From: Aedes albopictus
Taxonomy: Eukaryota > Arthropoda > Insecta > Diptera > Culicidae
Length of the DNA stretch: 64,000 nucleotides
Direction of reading: 5' to 3'
NCBI RefSeq assembly: GCF_035046485.1
Contig: NC_085137.1
Coordinates: forward strand, 381,796,706-381,860,705
Under the pieces are notes generated by a model. The model was given only the letters and a program-made list of their open reading frames with translations. It made no database searches and was not told where the DNA came from. This document shows, one piece after another, positions 45,284 through 56,199 of the stretch. A program made the position numbers and the translations under genes. The first letter of the stretch is position 1. Every line of letters begins with the position of its first letter.

Positions 45284-47100
45284 CTAAAAACATCGGTGGG
45301 ACAAATTGTCCATATCTGTAACGGTACCAAAAAGAAAGGACTTTATCGGTAGACAACGACAAAATGAAGACAAATGGAAGGGGGCGACGACAGACAGGGC
45401 CGAACAACAAAACCAAAAGGCAGACAACGAAAACAAGAAACGTTCTACATCAAACTCTGACATCAACACGTTTCAAAAAATGGTAAATCAGGATCATGTA
45501 TTCCAAATCAATTCCTGCCAACACTTCTCTAACGGGTTCCTGTTATTTTCCTCGGACCCGGAGAATTTCATGCAGCTCAGATCTGACCTCACGATACTCA
45601 TCGCATCCCCACCCGACATGTTCATTATCCTGGTAAGTCTCGCCGCAGACACAGAGATTGCTTTCTGAGAGTCCAATACGAAAGGTATGTGCGTTCAACA
45701 AATAGTGGTTGGGCATCAGCCGACACATTACACGAATGAAATTGCGGCCTAAATCCAACGCTTAGAACAATGGCTTCTTCGACACCTGTGGAATGATGGA
45801 GTGCAACCATCTACCCATCTCTCCATTTGTGTTGCCAGCTGATCAAGATCTCCTGACGGGCCAATGCAAAAATCGTCGAAGGCGATTTGACGCTCGTAAA
45901 TATCGCCTTCGCTAGCACCCACCTTAGCCAGTGAGTCCACTTTCTCATTGACCGGAATCGAGCAATGTGACGGGACCCAAGCTATGATGATGGTGTATGA
46001 GCGTTTGGACAAAGCACTCAAAATTTGGCGTATTCCATTCAGGAAGTACGCTGAGTGCTTCATCAATTTCATTGACCGAACAGCCTCCAGAGAGCTTAGA
46101 CTATCGGTAAAAATGAAGTAGTGTTCAGGTGGAAGAGTGCTAACGTACTCTAAGGTGTAGTATATAGCCGCTAGCTCAGCAACGTATACCGACCAAGGCT
46201 TCTGAAGCATGAAGGCGGCGCTATGAAAATCGGTATAGACACCAAAACCAGTCGAATCATTTGTCTTTGAACCATCTGTGAAGAAATGTCTGTCCCCGCC
46301 TATATGCCCGACTTTACTTGCAAAGATTTGCGGAATACACATGGAATGAGAAGATTCTGGTATTCCATGGACCTCATCCTTCATGGACAGATCAAAATCC
46401 ACAGAGGAACTGTCGAAGTCTGAGAAGTTGTCACGATTGGTGTTAACCGGAGATGGGCTTACCTCCAGCGTCATGTACCAGTAGTACACACACACACTCA
46501 TAAAACGAGTTTGAGGGTTCTGTTCGAGCAGCTTTTCGAAATTGTCTATGACCAATGGATTCACAACCTCGCATCGGATAAAGAACCGGAACGACAACTC
46601 CGCAAAGTGGTCTGTTAGAGGCTTTACACCAGCAAGTAACTCTAAACTCATTGTGTAAGTCGAGTTCAGGCAACCTAACGCGATCCGAAGGCACCGGTAC
46701 TGAACCCGTTGGAGCTTAAGCAAGTGTGTTTTCGCCGCGGATTGAAAACAAATACTACCGTATTCTAAAACCAACAGAATGGTTGTTTGGTACAGCCTGA
46801 TAAGATCTTCCGGGTGTGCTCCCCACCATGATCCGGTAACAGTTCACATGAAATTGATTCGCTTTTGGCATTTTTGTTTCATATACACAATGTGCTTCCC
46901 CCAGGTGCATTGAAAAGACGTGCTATGAGTGATTGTCTTACCCATCAGAACGAGCGGAAACTTAGCCGGTTTGTGTTTTTTTAGAAAAGATAACCATCTC
47001 AGTTTTCTCCGGAGAGAAATCGATACCTAGCTTGAGAGCCCAAGTAGGCAAATTGTCCAAAGTTTCCTGTAGTGGTCCTTGCAGATCAACTGCTATTGAT
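45284..47100 (-). pseudogene. I-clade ORF2 C-terminal part: RT end and RNase H
   Basis: From right to left: LPTWALKLGIDFSPEKTEMV (RT region after the catalytic box), TWGKHIVYMKQKCQKRINF, HPEDLIRLYQTTIL, then a 341-codon open stretch (46774-45749). This contains LEYGSICFQSAAKTHL, RVQYRCLRIALGC and a complete RNase H signature: FFTDGSK, YVAELAAIYYTLE, IFTDSLSSLEA and VNEKVDSLAK, so all four acidic positions are present. A Cys-rich CVCGETYQDNEHVGWGC follows in another frame. Stops near 46849 and shifts near 45750 and 46960 show it is dead. Confidence 0.88.
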
Positions 47101-47739
47101 CCCGTTGGAAGCAGGCGGTTAGGCCGAAAGCCGTTAGGCCGAAGGCCATTAGGCCGAATGCCGTTAGGCCGAAAGAGTCGTTAGGCCGAAAGAGTCGTTA
47201 GACCGAATGGGTTGTCATTATATGTGTCTACTGATTTTATCGTTTTATTTTACACAAAACGAAATAAACATGAGAAAAGTCGACGTCATAGGGGAACTGT
47301 AGGAGAAATCAATTTGGGAGGCGAAGTAGAAAAAATCAAGATGCTGTATTTATTTAAGCTTATTTTTAGCTTATTTTTAGCCAGAAACAAAGAGTTATGA
47401 TAAACGGGCACAACCAAAGCTATCGACAGGATAAAGATATTCAATACAGTAACATTGTCAACTTAATTATACTACTTGCAAATGAATGTAATACAAATTA
47501 AAAAAGCTATTATACTCAACCTAAAAGCATCATCATCGTGTTTATCATTCTATCATGAGCAGGTTACAAAAAAGGAAACAGTGCAAAGGTAATCAGTTCA
47601 ATATAGTAAAATATAATACATTTAGGAGCTGTACAAAGTGTAACTTCAGCTGCCAAATGGAATCATTTACGTAGTGCCCTAGTAGACAAAAAAGCTGTAA
47701 GCATAAGTGGTTAAGAACAAATATAGCATTTCAGCTACT

Positions 47740-48415
47740 GAATTTATCATCGGGGATTTTTCCTTCTTTTAAACATAGACTGTTCTTTGTAGTTTTAATG
47801 TTCGGCTCACTATGAGCATTACAGCAATTAAATATTTCATCGGAGATTTTTCCTTCTTTGGAAAATAGGCTGTTCTTTCTAGTTTAACTTTCTACTCATT
47901 ATAAGTATTTCAGTCACAAACTTTTTCATAAGAGTATTTCCTTCTTCTGTACATAGGTTTTCTTCTAGCCTAACAGTTATACTCACTATAAACATAACAG
48001 CTATTAAATTTTTCATCGGAATTTTTTCCTTCTTTTGAAAATAGGCTGTTGTTTTTTCATTATAAAGATCACAGCCATTAACTTTTTCATCAGAGTTCCT
48101 TTTTTTTCTGAATATAGTCTGTTTTACTCATATACGTATTATAGCTATCAACTTTTTTATCTGAAATTTTACTTCTTCTAAAATCTTTCTAGTTTAACTG
48201 TTCTGTTTTACGGCAGTAGTCTACTGCTGCTCTTTCTAGTTTGAATGTTTTACTCATTATGATGACTACAGCCCTCAACAGAGTTTTTCCTTCTTCCGAA
48301 CATAGGGTGTTTTTTCGTAATTTTACTTTTATACTCACTTTAAGCATAACGGCTAACACCTTTTCATCGAACATTTTCCCTTCTTTTAAACATAGGCTGC
48401 TCTTTCTAAGTTTTT
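47740..48415. repeat. ~90-100-bp tandem array inside the TTAGGCC element
   Basis: About seven diverged units share TTTTTCATCGGAGATTTTTC, CTTCTTTTAAACATAGGCTG, TTCTTTCTAGTTT and a CTCATTATAAGCATTACAGC segment. Isolated units in both orientations occur at 18540-18690, 19120-19150 and 19740-19810. No coding frame. Confidence 0.8.
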
Positions 48416-48679
48416 GAGAACACGATTCAGTTGCACTTAATCTTGTTCATCATGTTTGTTCGGCAATGAACACAAGAATATTTAGGCTGGAAGCACTGGA
48501 CTGTATTGGCACGGGGTATAGAACAGCAGAAGAGAACGGGAGGGGTTTCGGATTGGGAAGGTTTAAACACTAGACTAATCACTTTATTTTTCTCTCTGCT
48601 ACTATTTACACCTTGGATTGTTTCACTTCGCGATGTTCAAGCCTCGCGAACGCTTGTAACTTGTTTACACTTAATTCGC

Positions 48680-48920
48680 AACTGATTGGCTTCTCGGCAT
48701 TACGCCTGTATTTATACTGGGTGCGCCTAAATGTAGACTATTCCAGAACATTCTCGAATTACGACCACCAAGAAAAAACGAATATTCTGGAAGGCTCAAA
48801 CACGTGCTCTGGACAAAGTAAAAGTTCTCGAATGTTCTACATCTTGAAATTGGAATGTTCTCGAACGACCTTTATTCCTGCTGGGAGCGAATTTTCGCGA
48901 ACAATGTTCGTTCTGAAACT
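48680..48920 (-). promoter_or_regulatory. hsp70-type promoter: heat-shock element cluster, TATA, initiator
   Basis: Heat-shock elements are alternating nGAAn/nTTCn units. Seen here: TTCCAGAACATTCTCGAA (48741-48758, four perfect units), GAATATTCTGGAA (48780-48792, three), TTCTCGAATGTTC (48825-48837, three), GAATGTTCTCGAA (48853-48865, three), and a looser TTCGCGAACAATGTTCG (48894-48910). On the minus strand TATAAATA begins at 48716 and an initiator TCAGTT has its A at 48683, 33 bases downstream. This is the geometry of insect hsp70 promoters, with a following A-rich, leader-like stretch. Transcription would run left, into the tandem array. No heat-shock protein coding sequence follows. Confidence 0.8.
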
Positions 48921-49460
48921 CTGAATTTGTTCCAGGTGTAACTATAATCAAGACTTTAAAACGCGAAAAACTATTAGTGTGTTTATTCAATTAACCATTC
49001 AAAGCCAACCAAAATTTCAAGGTCGAAGACTGTTTCCCTGAAACATTAAGGACAATCGTCTTGAAATCCCGCTTCAACAGTGCATCAGAACTTCAGACGC
49101 ACAAATCTCAAGAAGCAAGCTTCAAATAACAGAGCGTTTGATTATTCTGTTTTTGCTCACTTGTAATAAGCTTAGAATCAGAAGCTCAGATGCACTGATT
49201 TTGTTTACGAAAATATTTGTGCGCTCGAAATTGTGAGTCAGTGCCAAAGTCGGCCATTGCGGCAGCCATTTTGGGATTCTAACAAGTCATCCAGTTGCCT
49301 AAGCAAACCGTTTAACCTTACCACCCATTTGGTCTAGTGACCAGTTCGGCCTAACGACCCGACCCATCCGGCCTAATGGCATATTCGGCCTAACGATCAT
49401 TTCGGCCTAACGGCATTCGGCCTAACGGCATTCGGCCTAACGGGTTTCGGCCTAACGGGG

Positions 49461-50013
49461 TAGAACCCTTCTCCAACAACTTCCGTAGGCAATACAACAT
49501 CTCGATTGGACATCGTGATCCAACGCAGGTTTCCCGGGTTTTTGAATAGCTATCACTTTCACTTGCCTCCAGTCATCCGGAATGAGGTTGTTATCCAAGT
49601 TCAACAAGCGCCTGCCTCTTAGCGACGTCGGGGAGATTTTCTAAGCAAGTTGAACTTAATTCGATCCATTCCTGGAGTGGAACCATCGAAAACGGCCTAT
49701 CCATGTCGTCTCTGTCTTCGGAAATATCCCGAATTAATCGCTTCACGGGTACGGAATCTGGACAAACTTTTTTTTTGCGAACTTGAGGATCCATCGAGGA
49801 GAGCTTTCTCGATCCTCGTTAACCGACGACGCGTTACGCATTCTCCTCCCGACGTTCCAAAGAGTTCTCATCGATGTCTCGCACGACAAACCCTCGACGA
49901 ACCGACGCCAATAACCACTTGTCTTCGCCTTGACCGAGTTTTTAAACTTGCTTTCAAGGGAAGCATACCGCTTAAAGTTTTCGATCGAACCGCGTCACAG
50001 TGGAGCACCTAGT
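49461..50013 (-). pseudogene. I-clade ORF2, linker to RT N-terminal part
   Basis: Minus-strand text includes NFKRYASLESKFKNSVKA, SGYWRRFVEGLSC, DDWRQVKVIAIQKPGKPA and, in another frame, IEMLYCLRKLLEKG. These are the expected order of segments before and at the first RT boxes in I-clade elements. Several frame changes and stops occur. The sequence ends abruptly at the border of the TTAGGCC element. Confidence 0.8.
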
Positions 50014-50846
50014 ACATCAAAACTGATCAAAATTATTTTGACACATTTTCGCAACCCAAATGCAACCCAAATTAGTAATGAAACGTATTTCATAGTTTTC
50101 GTATTTTTTCATTTCGTCATTAGGGTGACCAATTTTATGATTGTAAAAGTCAAGATTTTTCAAAACTAAAATTTTTCAAAAAATCACAACTTTTGAACCA
50201 GTTAACCAATTTAAAACTTCTTTTTTTTGCTTGAAAGCTGTTGAATTCTAGTTTTCAGCAAAAATACGTTCAGAGGGCCAAATAGTGTTTTAAGGCAAAT
50301 AATATCATATAATAATATAATTATCACGATTTTTTCGAAGTGTTGCAACTTTTGAAATCGGAAACATCCGGAAGGTTTTCTTTCTGCATTTGAAAGAGGA
50401 ACAATAGTTTTATCATACACTAAAAGCAGATTTCCCGGAAACAGCCGGAAAATCAACTTGTTTCATTTTGAATGTACGGTAAAGGATTCCATCAAATATT
50501 TTTTTTTAATATTTTCATATATTATATGTAAATTCAACGACAATTTGTTTGGGTTTCAAATTAACAGAATAACAACATTAACCTTCTTTAACAAACTGCA
50601 TCATTGAATTGATTGACTATCAATTTCATTCACTTTGTACGGCCAAAACTAGTACGCGCTGTGAGTCATATCAAAGAAAACGGCTAAACTTCAGCTTCAC
50701 TTAACCTCTTCTGATAAGCGTAAACAAAACATTTAGACACTGCTTAGCTGTCAAACGATTACACGATAACTGCACTTAGCAAAAACACAACGGAAAACCC
50801 AATTACTTCATTTTGAGTTTTTCAACTTATGATCAAGTTTTGATGT
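50014..50846. mobile_element. 833-bp foldback of the CATTAGGGTGnCC family (copy 3)
   Basis: The ends ACATCAAAACTGATCA and, as reverse complement, ACATCAAAACTTGATCA are inverted. 50100-50235 repeats the TTTCGTCATTAGGGTGACC and ACTTTTGAACCAGTTAACC text seen at 30 and 33 kb. It interrupts the I-clade LINE between its linker and RT pieces. Confidence 0.7.
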
Positions 50847-51380
50847 GATTTACTCCAATGTGCGCGTTTCCGAAATACTTTGAACGCCGCGGATTGCTCG
50901 TGATAGATTTCTGTACACTCGCTATCCCACCATGGATCGGGGGGTTTCCTGCGAGCCGACGGACCTGGCACTGGTCTATGTTGTGCCTGAAGCGCGCTAC
51001 TGATGATCAGTTCTGATAGAAACTGATACTCTTCCCGCGGTGGAAGGACTTCAGGTGAAGTCAAATAACATCTAGCGGAACAATTTCCAAATTCGCACCA
51101 ACAGAGTCCATATAGCCCAAGCGATTAGTGCGCGTGTATTCAGCAAAAGTCCATCGACATTTGCAGACAGCGATCCTCCCAAATCCGGACCGACAGTTGA
51201 CGCCGCCGTATTTCCGCCCAGATGAGTGAATGCGGTTCCTTCTCTTCATTTGATTACGCGCCGCCGAAGCCACGCAAAACCGACACGATAGTAGATTTTC
51301 GGATTTCCTCATCCCTTCGCTGTCCTGCTCCTGGATGGCATGACACTTTCTCCCCCAACAAATCAAGGCAAATCGCAATC
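50847..51380 (-). pseudogene. I-clade ORF2, endonuclease-RT linker
   Basis: The clearest part reads PPREEYQFLSELIISSALQA, then RKPPDPWWDSECTEIYHEQS and AAFKVFRKRAHWS, a pattern typical of the segment after the endonuclease in I-clade ORF2. Further upstream (51061-51378) the similarity is weaker and in another frame. Confidence 0.7.
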
Positions 51381-52959
51381 AAAACTTATGCACACAGAAC
51401 CTAACCGGTGCGGAAAACTCCAACTAAGAAACGCCTTTTTCTGACATTTCCTGGAGCTCTGAGGCTGAAACTTTGTGTTTTAATTTCAAGACACTCGGGG
51501 AGGAGAGTCAGCAGTGTGGATGGTTTCCGGGAGACGTTGACATCGGACGGACGGAACCGGGGACCAAGAAATAGGAAGAAAGTAATTACATCAGCTGGTT
51601 TTGCTCACTTTTACATGTTGCCTTGTTGCTGGTGGCTGCCTGCCTGACACTGACTGGGTGCGAAGCCGTTTTTTCGCGATGAAATTCAAAGTTGACTAAA
51701 GCGCATCTAAATTAAACTTGTCGTCCAGCGAGCGCACGCGATGGTGTTGAGATGGAAAATTATAAAACTCCTACCGAGCTGCCAGGGACGACGACGAACG
51801 AAAGGACTGCCAGATGAGCATCGGACGGTCGGTCGGTCCTTGTTTCTCCGGTGTGGTGGGTAAGCTAATAAAAATGCTAATGGCGAACAGACGACCGGGG
51901 CCCGGGTGAAAATGCCTCGGAGATTTAGTTTTATCACACGTTGATCCCGTAATGTTAAATTACAACAGCACCTGTCTTTTTGCAACCTTTGGCAACCGAT
52001 AAATTGCAAAGCTTTCAACCCTTTACTGAGACGGGTCCTGCAAACAATTATGCCAAAATGTTCAAAGCTTCAACTGCTTGCTTTTTCATGAAATCATAAA
52101 TAAATCTCACCTTAGAAAATTTCGATGTTAATTATTGAAACTTTTAGTTTGATGTGCAGCAGCATCCTGCGAGAGTGATAAAATTTCCCATGCCGGCAAG
52201 CCGTTTGTGTAAAGCAAAAAGTTCAAGCAAACAGCAAGCACATAGTGTGTGTGGCGGAAAATTCTGCTCCCGGGGTGTAACTAGATTAATAATTTAATAG
52301 TTTTACCACAACCCAGGACGACGACGACGACGACGACAAACGACACTCTGTGTACTGCTGTGAGCTTGCATAAACACACATATGTATTCAAGAAGGCACA
52401 CTGGAACGGAATCCTGGAAGGAGGCAAATTTGCAGCAGCAGCAACAGCAACGGCACCAACCAGGACAAAGTTGGTGGTTTATGCTGAGGATGATTGAGTA
52501 CGAACCGCATCGTATCGCCATTTAGCTGCGCGCCGGGTTTGCTCCGGTAAAAGGCGATCAATAATGCTCAGGATCTTCCGTTTAAGATTGTTGCTGCTAA
52601 TCTTGTTTGTTTTGGGGCCATGAATTTAATATCACATTAGAAATAATATGGTCTAAATACCGAAGAACAAGTAGAAGGAACTGAAAACCAACGCTGATTA
52701 GAATGTTATCTCATAATATAAACTCAAGAGGCAATAATCTGTATTGACCAACTGATAGCACCAGCTAGGGAATCCCCAAACCGAACCGGTACGAATGGCC
52801 CAAAAGTGTGACCCTTTACAACCCCACTATTTGAAAATTTTCTAAATTTGTGTGACCTGTTGATTTGTGTATCGAGCCTTGAAAATTGTCCAATAGCCGG
52901 AGCGAAATGTTGGCGATGACAGAAAATTAATCAACGCAGTTTGTTAGAGTGACGGCCAA
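51381..52959. other. More complex, possibly single-copy DNA
   Basis: Balanced composition, a (GAC)n-like run at 52317-52338 and a CAG-rich stretch at ~52431-52450 (GCAGCAGCAGCAACAGCAAC). Such runs are common near regulatory regions and untranslated exons of insect genes. No exon could be supported. Confidence 0.35.
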
Positions 52960-53545
52960 AAATTTCAGAAAGTTTCTATAGAATTTCCTTAAGAAATATC
53001 CTAAGAGTTTTATAAAGGTATCTTTGCAGCCGCTTATTTATATGTTTCTCTTAGTATTCAGGATTTTTCATGAATTCGTCCATAGATTTCTCCAAGAATA
53101 TTTTCAAAAAATCCGTGAATTGAAGGATTTCTCCAGGACTTTTCCTGTTAATTCCTCAGTATTTTTTCCTAGTGAATCCATCAAGGGCTTAACGAGGAAT
53201 TTCTACATGTTTTCCTCCATGATCTTCTTAAGAAATTTCTCCTGGGATTCCTACAAGTATATATGTGTATATTTTTTGGAAATCGCTTTTACGGTTTCAT
53301 TAGAAATATCTTTAGATATCCTAACTGAAGTTGTACAGATATTTCTCCTCGGGTTTTCCGAAGCTTTTCTTGGAGTTACACAAAAATTCTTCAAGAAATC
53401 TCTGAGAGAATTAATTTTTGAGAATATGTTGAAGAAGTTTTTAAGGAATCCCTACAGGATTGGCAATCCCTTAAAACAAGCTTCTGGAGACACCTTTAAA
53501 AACTCAAAGAAGAAATTCTGTTTTTTTTAGGAATGTCTACATAAA
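52960..53545. repeat. Degenerate AGAAATTTCTCC-type DNA
   Basis: Loosely periodic AT-rich sequence as at 27.8-28.9 kb. The 168-codon open frame through it has repeat-like Phe/Leu/Ile composition and is not considered a gene. Confidence 0.5.
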
Positions 53546-53573
53546 CATTCATTTATTTAGTATTACATCAAAT

Positions 53574-55809
53574 TCAAGATAAAACTGAATCAACAATATT
53601 TCCCCATAATACACGGTTCGTGGCTGCCGCTCTCCATCCTCGGTCGCGCCCGATGCTCGCCGAGTCACGCTCCACCTGGTCCGCCCATCGTGCTCTCTGC
53701 GCTCCACGCCTTCTTGTTCCAACCGGATCAGTTGCAAACACCAGCTTTGCAGGGTTGTTGTCCGGCATTCTGGCAACATGCCCTGCCCACCGTATCCTTC
53801 CGGCTTTGGCCACATTCTGGATGCTGGGTTCGCCGTAAAGTGCAGCGAGCTCGTGGTTCATCCTTCTCCGCCACACACCGTTCTCCTGCACACCGCCGAA
53901 GATCGTCCTCGAAAACTCCAAGTAAGCACAGGTCCTCCTCGAGCATGGTCCATGTCTCGTGCCCGTAGAGGACTACCGGTCTTATTAGCGTTTTGTACAT
54001 GGTGCATTTGGTGCGTGGGTGAATCTTTTTCGACCGCAGTTTCTTCTGGAGCCCGTAGTAGGCCCGACTTCCGCTGATGATGCGCCTCCGGATTTCACGG
54101 CTCACGTTGTTGTCAGCCGTCAGTAAGGATCCGAGGTAGACGAATCCCTCCACCACCTCGAAAGTATCCCCGTCTATCGTAACATTACTACCCAGACGGA
54201 TCCGGTCGTGTTAGGTTCCGCCTACCAGGGATGGGAACACTCACTTACAGAGAGTTACACTCACTTGATGTTTTCTCAGCTCAGAAGCGTGCAATCAAGA
54301 AATGATATATGGACGACTTTTGCCTTGTGGTTTTGTCTAAAAGTTTGCCGAATAGAGTAGGGGTCGCACACGCATATCAAAGTCGTGACAGAGCTGTGAA
54401 AGCGACTCTCCACGAGGTGAGTGTAATTTACATTCACCTCGTGGAGAGTTGCCTTCGCAGCTCCTTCACGACTTCAGTATGCGTGTGCGACCCCTACTCT
54501 ATTCGGCAATATTTAAGACAAAACCACAAGGCAAAAGTCGTCCATATATCATTTCTTGATTACACGCTTCTGAGCTGAGAAAACATCAAGTGAGTGTAAC
54601 TCTCTGTAAGTGAGTGTTCCCATCCCTGCCGCCTACCAGCATGTACTTTGTTTTTGAGGCAATCACCACCAGTCCGACCTTTGCTGCTTCGCGTTTCAGG
54701 CGGGTGTACAGCTCTGCCACCGTTCCAAATGTTCTGGCAATAATGTCCATGTCGTCCGCAAAGCACACAAATTGTCCGGATTTTGTGAAAATCGTTCCCC
54801 GGCTGTTGAGCCCGGCTCGTCGCATCACACCTTCCAGAGCGATGTTGAAGAGTAGGCATGAGAGGCCATCGCCTTGTCGCAGTCCCCGGCGAGATTCGAA
54901 TGAACTAGATAGTTCACCCGAAACCCTTACGCAGTTTTGCACACCGTCCATCGTTGCTTTAATCCGTCTAGTCAGCTTCCCAGGAAAGCCGTTTTCGTCC
55001 TTGATTCTCCATAGCTCTGCGCGGTCGATACTGTCGTATGCCGCTTTGAAGTCGATGAACAGGTGATGCGTTGGGACCTGGTATTCACGGCATTTCTGGA
55101 GGATTCGCCGTACGGTAAAGATCTGGTCCGTTGTCGACCGGCCGTCGATGAAGCCGGCTTGATAACTTCCCACGAACTCATTCGTTTTAAGTGACAGACG
55201 ACGGAAGATGATCTGGGATAGCACTTTGTAGGCAGCATTCAAAATAGTGATCGCCCTGTAGTTCTCACATTCCAAATGGTCGCCTTTCTTGTGAATGGGG
55301 CAGATTATTCCTTCCTTTCACTCCTCCGGTAGCTGTTCGGTTTCCCAGATCCTGACCATCAGCCGATGCAGACAGGTGGCCAACTTTTCTGGGCCCATCT
55401 TGATGAGTTCAGCTGCGATACCATCCTTACCAGCTGCTTTGTTGGTTTTGAGCTGGTGAATGGCATCCTTAACTTCCCTCAGTGTGAGAGTTGGTTCATT
55501 TCCGTCCTCCGCTGCACTGGCGTCGTTGTTTCCTCCGTTGCCGTGGGCTCCCGTACCTACGTTCTCCACGCCGTTCAGGTGCTGATCGAAGTGCTGCTTC
55601 CACCTTTCGATCACCTCACGTCCGTCCGTCAAGAGGCCTCCGTCTTTATCCCTGCATATTTCGGCTCGCGGCACGAAGCCGTTGCGGGTTGCGTTGAGCT
55701 TCTGATAGAACTTCCGTGTTTCTTGGGAACGACACAGCAGTTCCATTTCTTCACACTCCGCTTGATGATGATCGTTTAATTTTTGAGGTAACTCGTGGAT
55801 CAGTTTCAA
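53574..55809 (-). pseudogene. RTE-clade ORF: RT and C-terminal domain, broken
   Basis: Linker: ETRKFYQKLNATRNGFVPRA and LREVKDAIHQLKTNKAAGKD. RT: NYRAITILNAAYKVLSQIIF, QAGFIDGRSTTDQI, HLFIDFKAAYDSIDRAELW, RRGLRQGDGLSCLLFNIALE and the catalytic FADD in VCFADDMDIIAR (~54760). C-terminal: YLGSLLTADNNVSREIRRRI, then RWAGHVARMPDNNPAKL. Damage: TGA at 55318-55320 where tryptophan is expected, a stop next to the MITE insertion (~54213) and a frame change near 53920. Confidence 0.9.
54226..54628. mobile_element. 403-bp palindromic hAT MITE, 8-bp TSD
   Basis: It begins CAGGGATGGGAACACTCACT and ends with the reverse complement; the arms stay complementary almost to the centre at ~54427 (GTGTAATTTACAT). 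The 8-bp TSD CCGCCTAC is perfect (54218-54225 and 54629-54636). CAGGG ends and 8-bp TSD identify hAT. Removing it rejoins the RTE sequence. Confidence 0.95.
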
Positions 55810-55815
55810 GATGAA

Positions 55816-56199
55816 TCTTTTGATAAATTTCTTGAGAACCTCCAGAAGCAGTGCTAAGGTAAATTGTCGTAGAAAATCCTGAAAAAATCTCTGGACGAAT
55901 CCCTGCAGATTTTTTCTAAGAAATTCTTGGATAGGAATGAATTTTAAAGGGATACTAAGAGGAATCTTTGAAGAAATTTTGCTGAATTCATTCTGAGAAT
56001 TCCTGTGTGAATCTTCTCACTGAAAACATTTCAGATTTTGTTTTTGATAAATCTTCAAAAAAGCAGGGCGAATTCATAAGATATTTTAAGGAGAACTCTT
56101 GCACAACTCATAAAAGGAATTTCAGTAAAAATGTGCCTCTTGCGATAATTTCAAAAACCATTCGTTAAATAATTATCAATGGAAGGGTTTTCCCGGCAT
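55816..56199. repeat. Degenerate AGAAATTCTTGG-type DNA
   Basis: Same class of loosely periodic AT-rich sequence as at 27.8 and 53 kb, between the two RTE pieces. No gene. Confidence 0.45.

Larger units (their letters stand above)
47116..49460. mobile_element. Unclassified 2.3-kb element with iterated TTAGGCCGAA ends
   Basis: The left end is an array of ~15-18-bp units CCGTTAGGCCGAAAG (47116-47210). The right end holds the same units inverted, TTCGGCCTAACGGCA (49330-49460). Inside are a ~90-100-bp tandem array (47740-48415) and an hsp70-like promoter block (48680-48920). It interrupts an I-clade LINE. No TSD was resolved. The interior modules match those in the 17761-20196 element, and the end units have the same grammar (CCATT-n-GCC-n-GAATG), so both likely belong to one family. 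Confidence 0.75.
45060..51380 (-). mobile_element. I-clade LINE in three collinear pieces with two insertions
   Basis: Minus-strand order from right to left: endonuclease-RT linker (51380-50847), N-terminal RT (50013-49461), RT end with RNase H and C terminus (47115-45060). Pieces 1 and 2 are separated by a foldback (50014-50846) and pieces 2 and 3 by an iterated-end element (47116-49460). The middle of the RT, including its YADD box, is missing at the second gap, so a deletion accompanied or followed that insertion. The 3' end near 45060 is an AATAAATGAATGAG-like string. Resembles MosquI-type elements of Aedes; exact family unverified. Confidence 0.8.
53546..55815 (-). mobile_element. RTE-clade LINE, 5'-truncated, with nested hAT MITE
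   Basis: The minus-strand copy runs from the linker before the RT to the 3' end (a TAAATAAATGAATG string near 53550). Its RT resembles RTE-clade enzymes, including the C-terminal order YLGSL, SGSRAYYGLQ, PVVLYGHETW, RIRWAGHVARMP and RDRGWRAA seen in RTE proteins. The MITE at 54226-54628 interrupts it. No TSD was resolved. JAM1 is the RTE element described from Aedes aegypti and a natural comparison. Confidence 0.85.

Noticed and set aside
47116..47210. Telomere-like TTAGG repeats
   Set aside because: TTAGG occurs only as part of longer TTAGGCCGAA units that are inverted at the other end of the element, so it is a transposon end array.
53024..53530. 168-codon frame rich in Phe, Leu and Ile
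   Set aside because: It follows the degenerate AGAAATTTCTCC periodicity seen elsewhere as non-coding repeat.
53620..54077. Plus-strand open frames across the RTE at 53.6-55.8 kb
   Set aside because: They are antisense shadows of a recognisable RTE reverse transcriptase on the minus strand.
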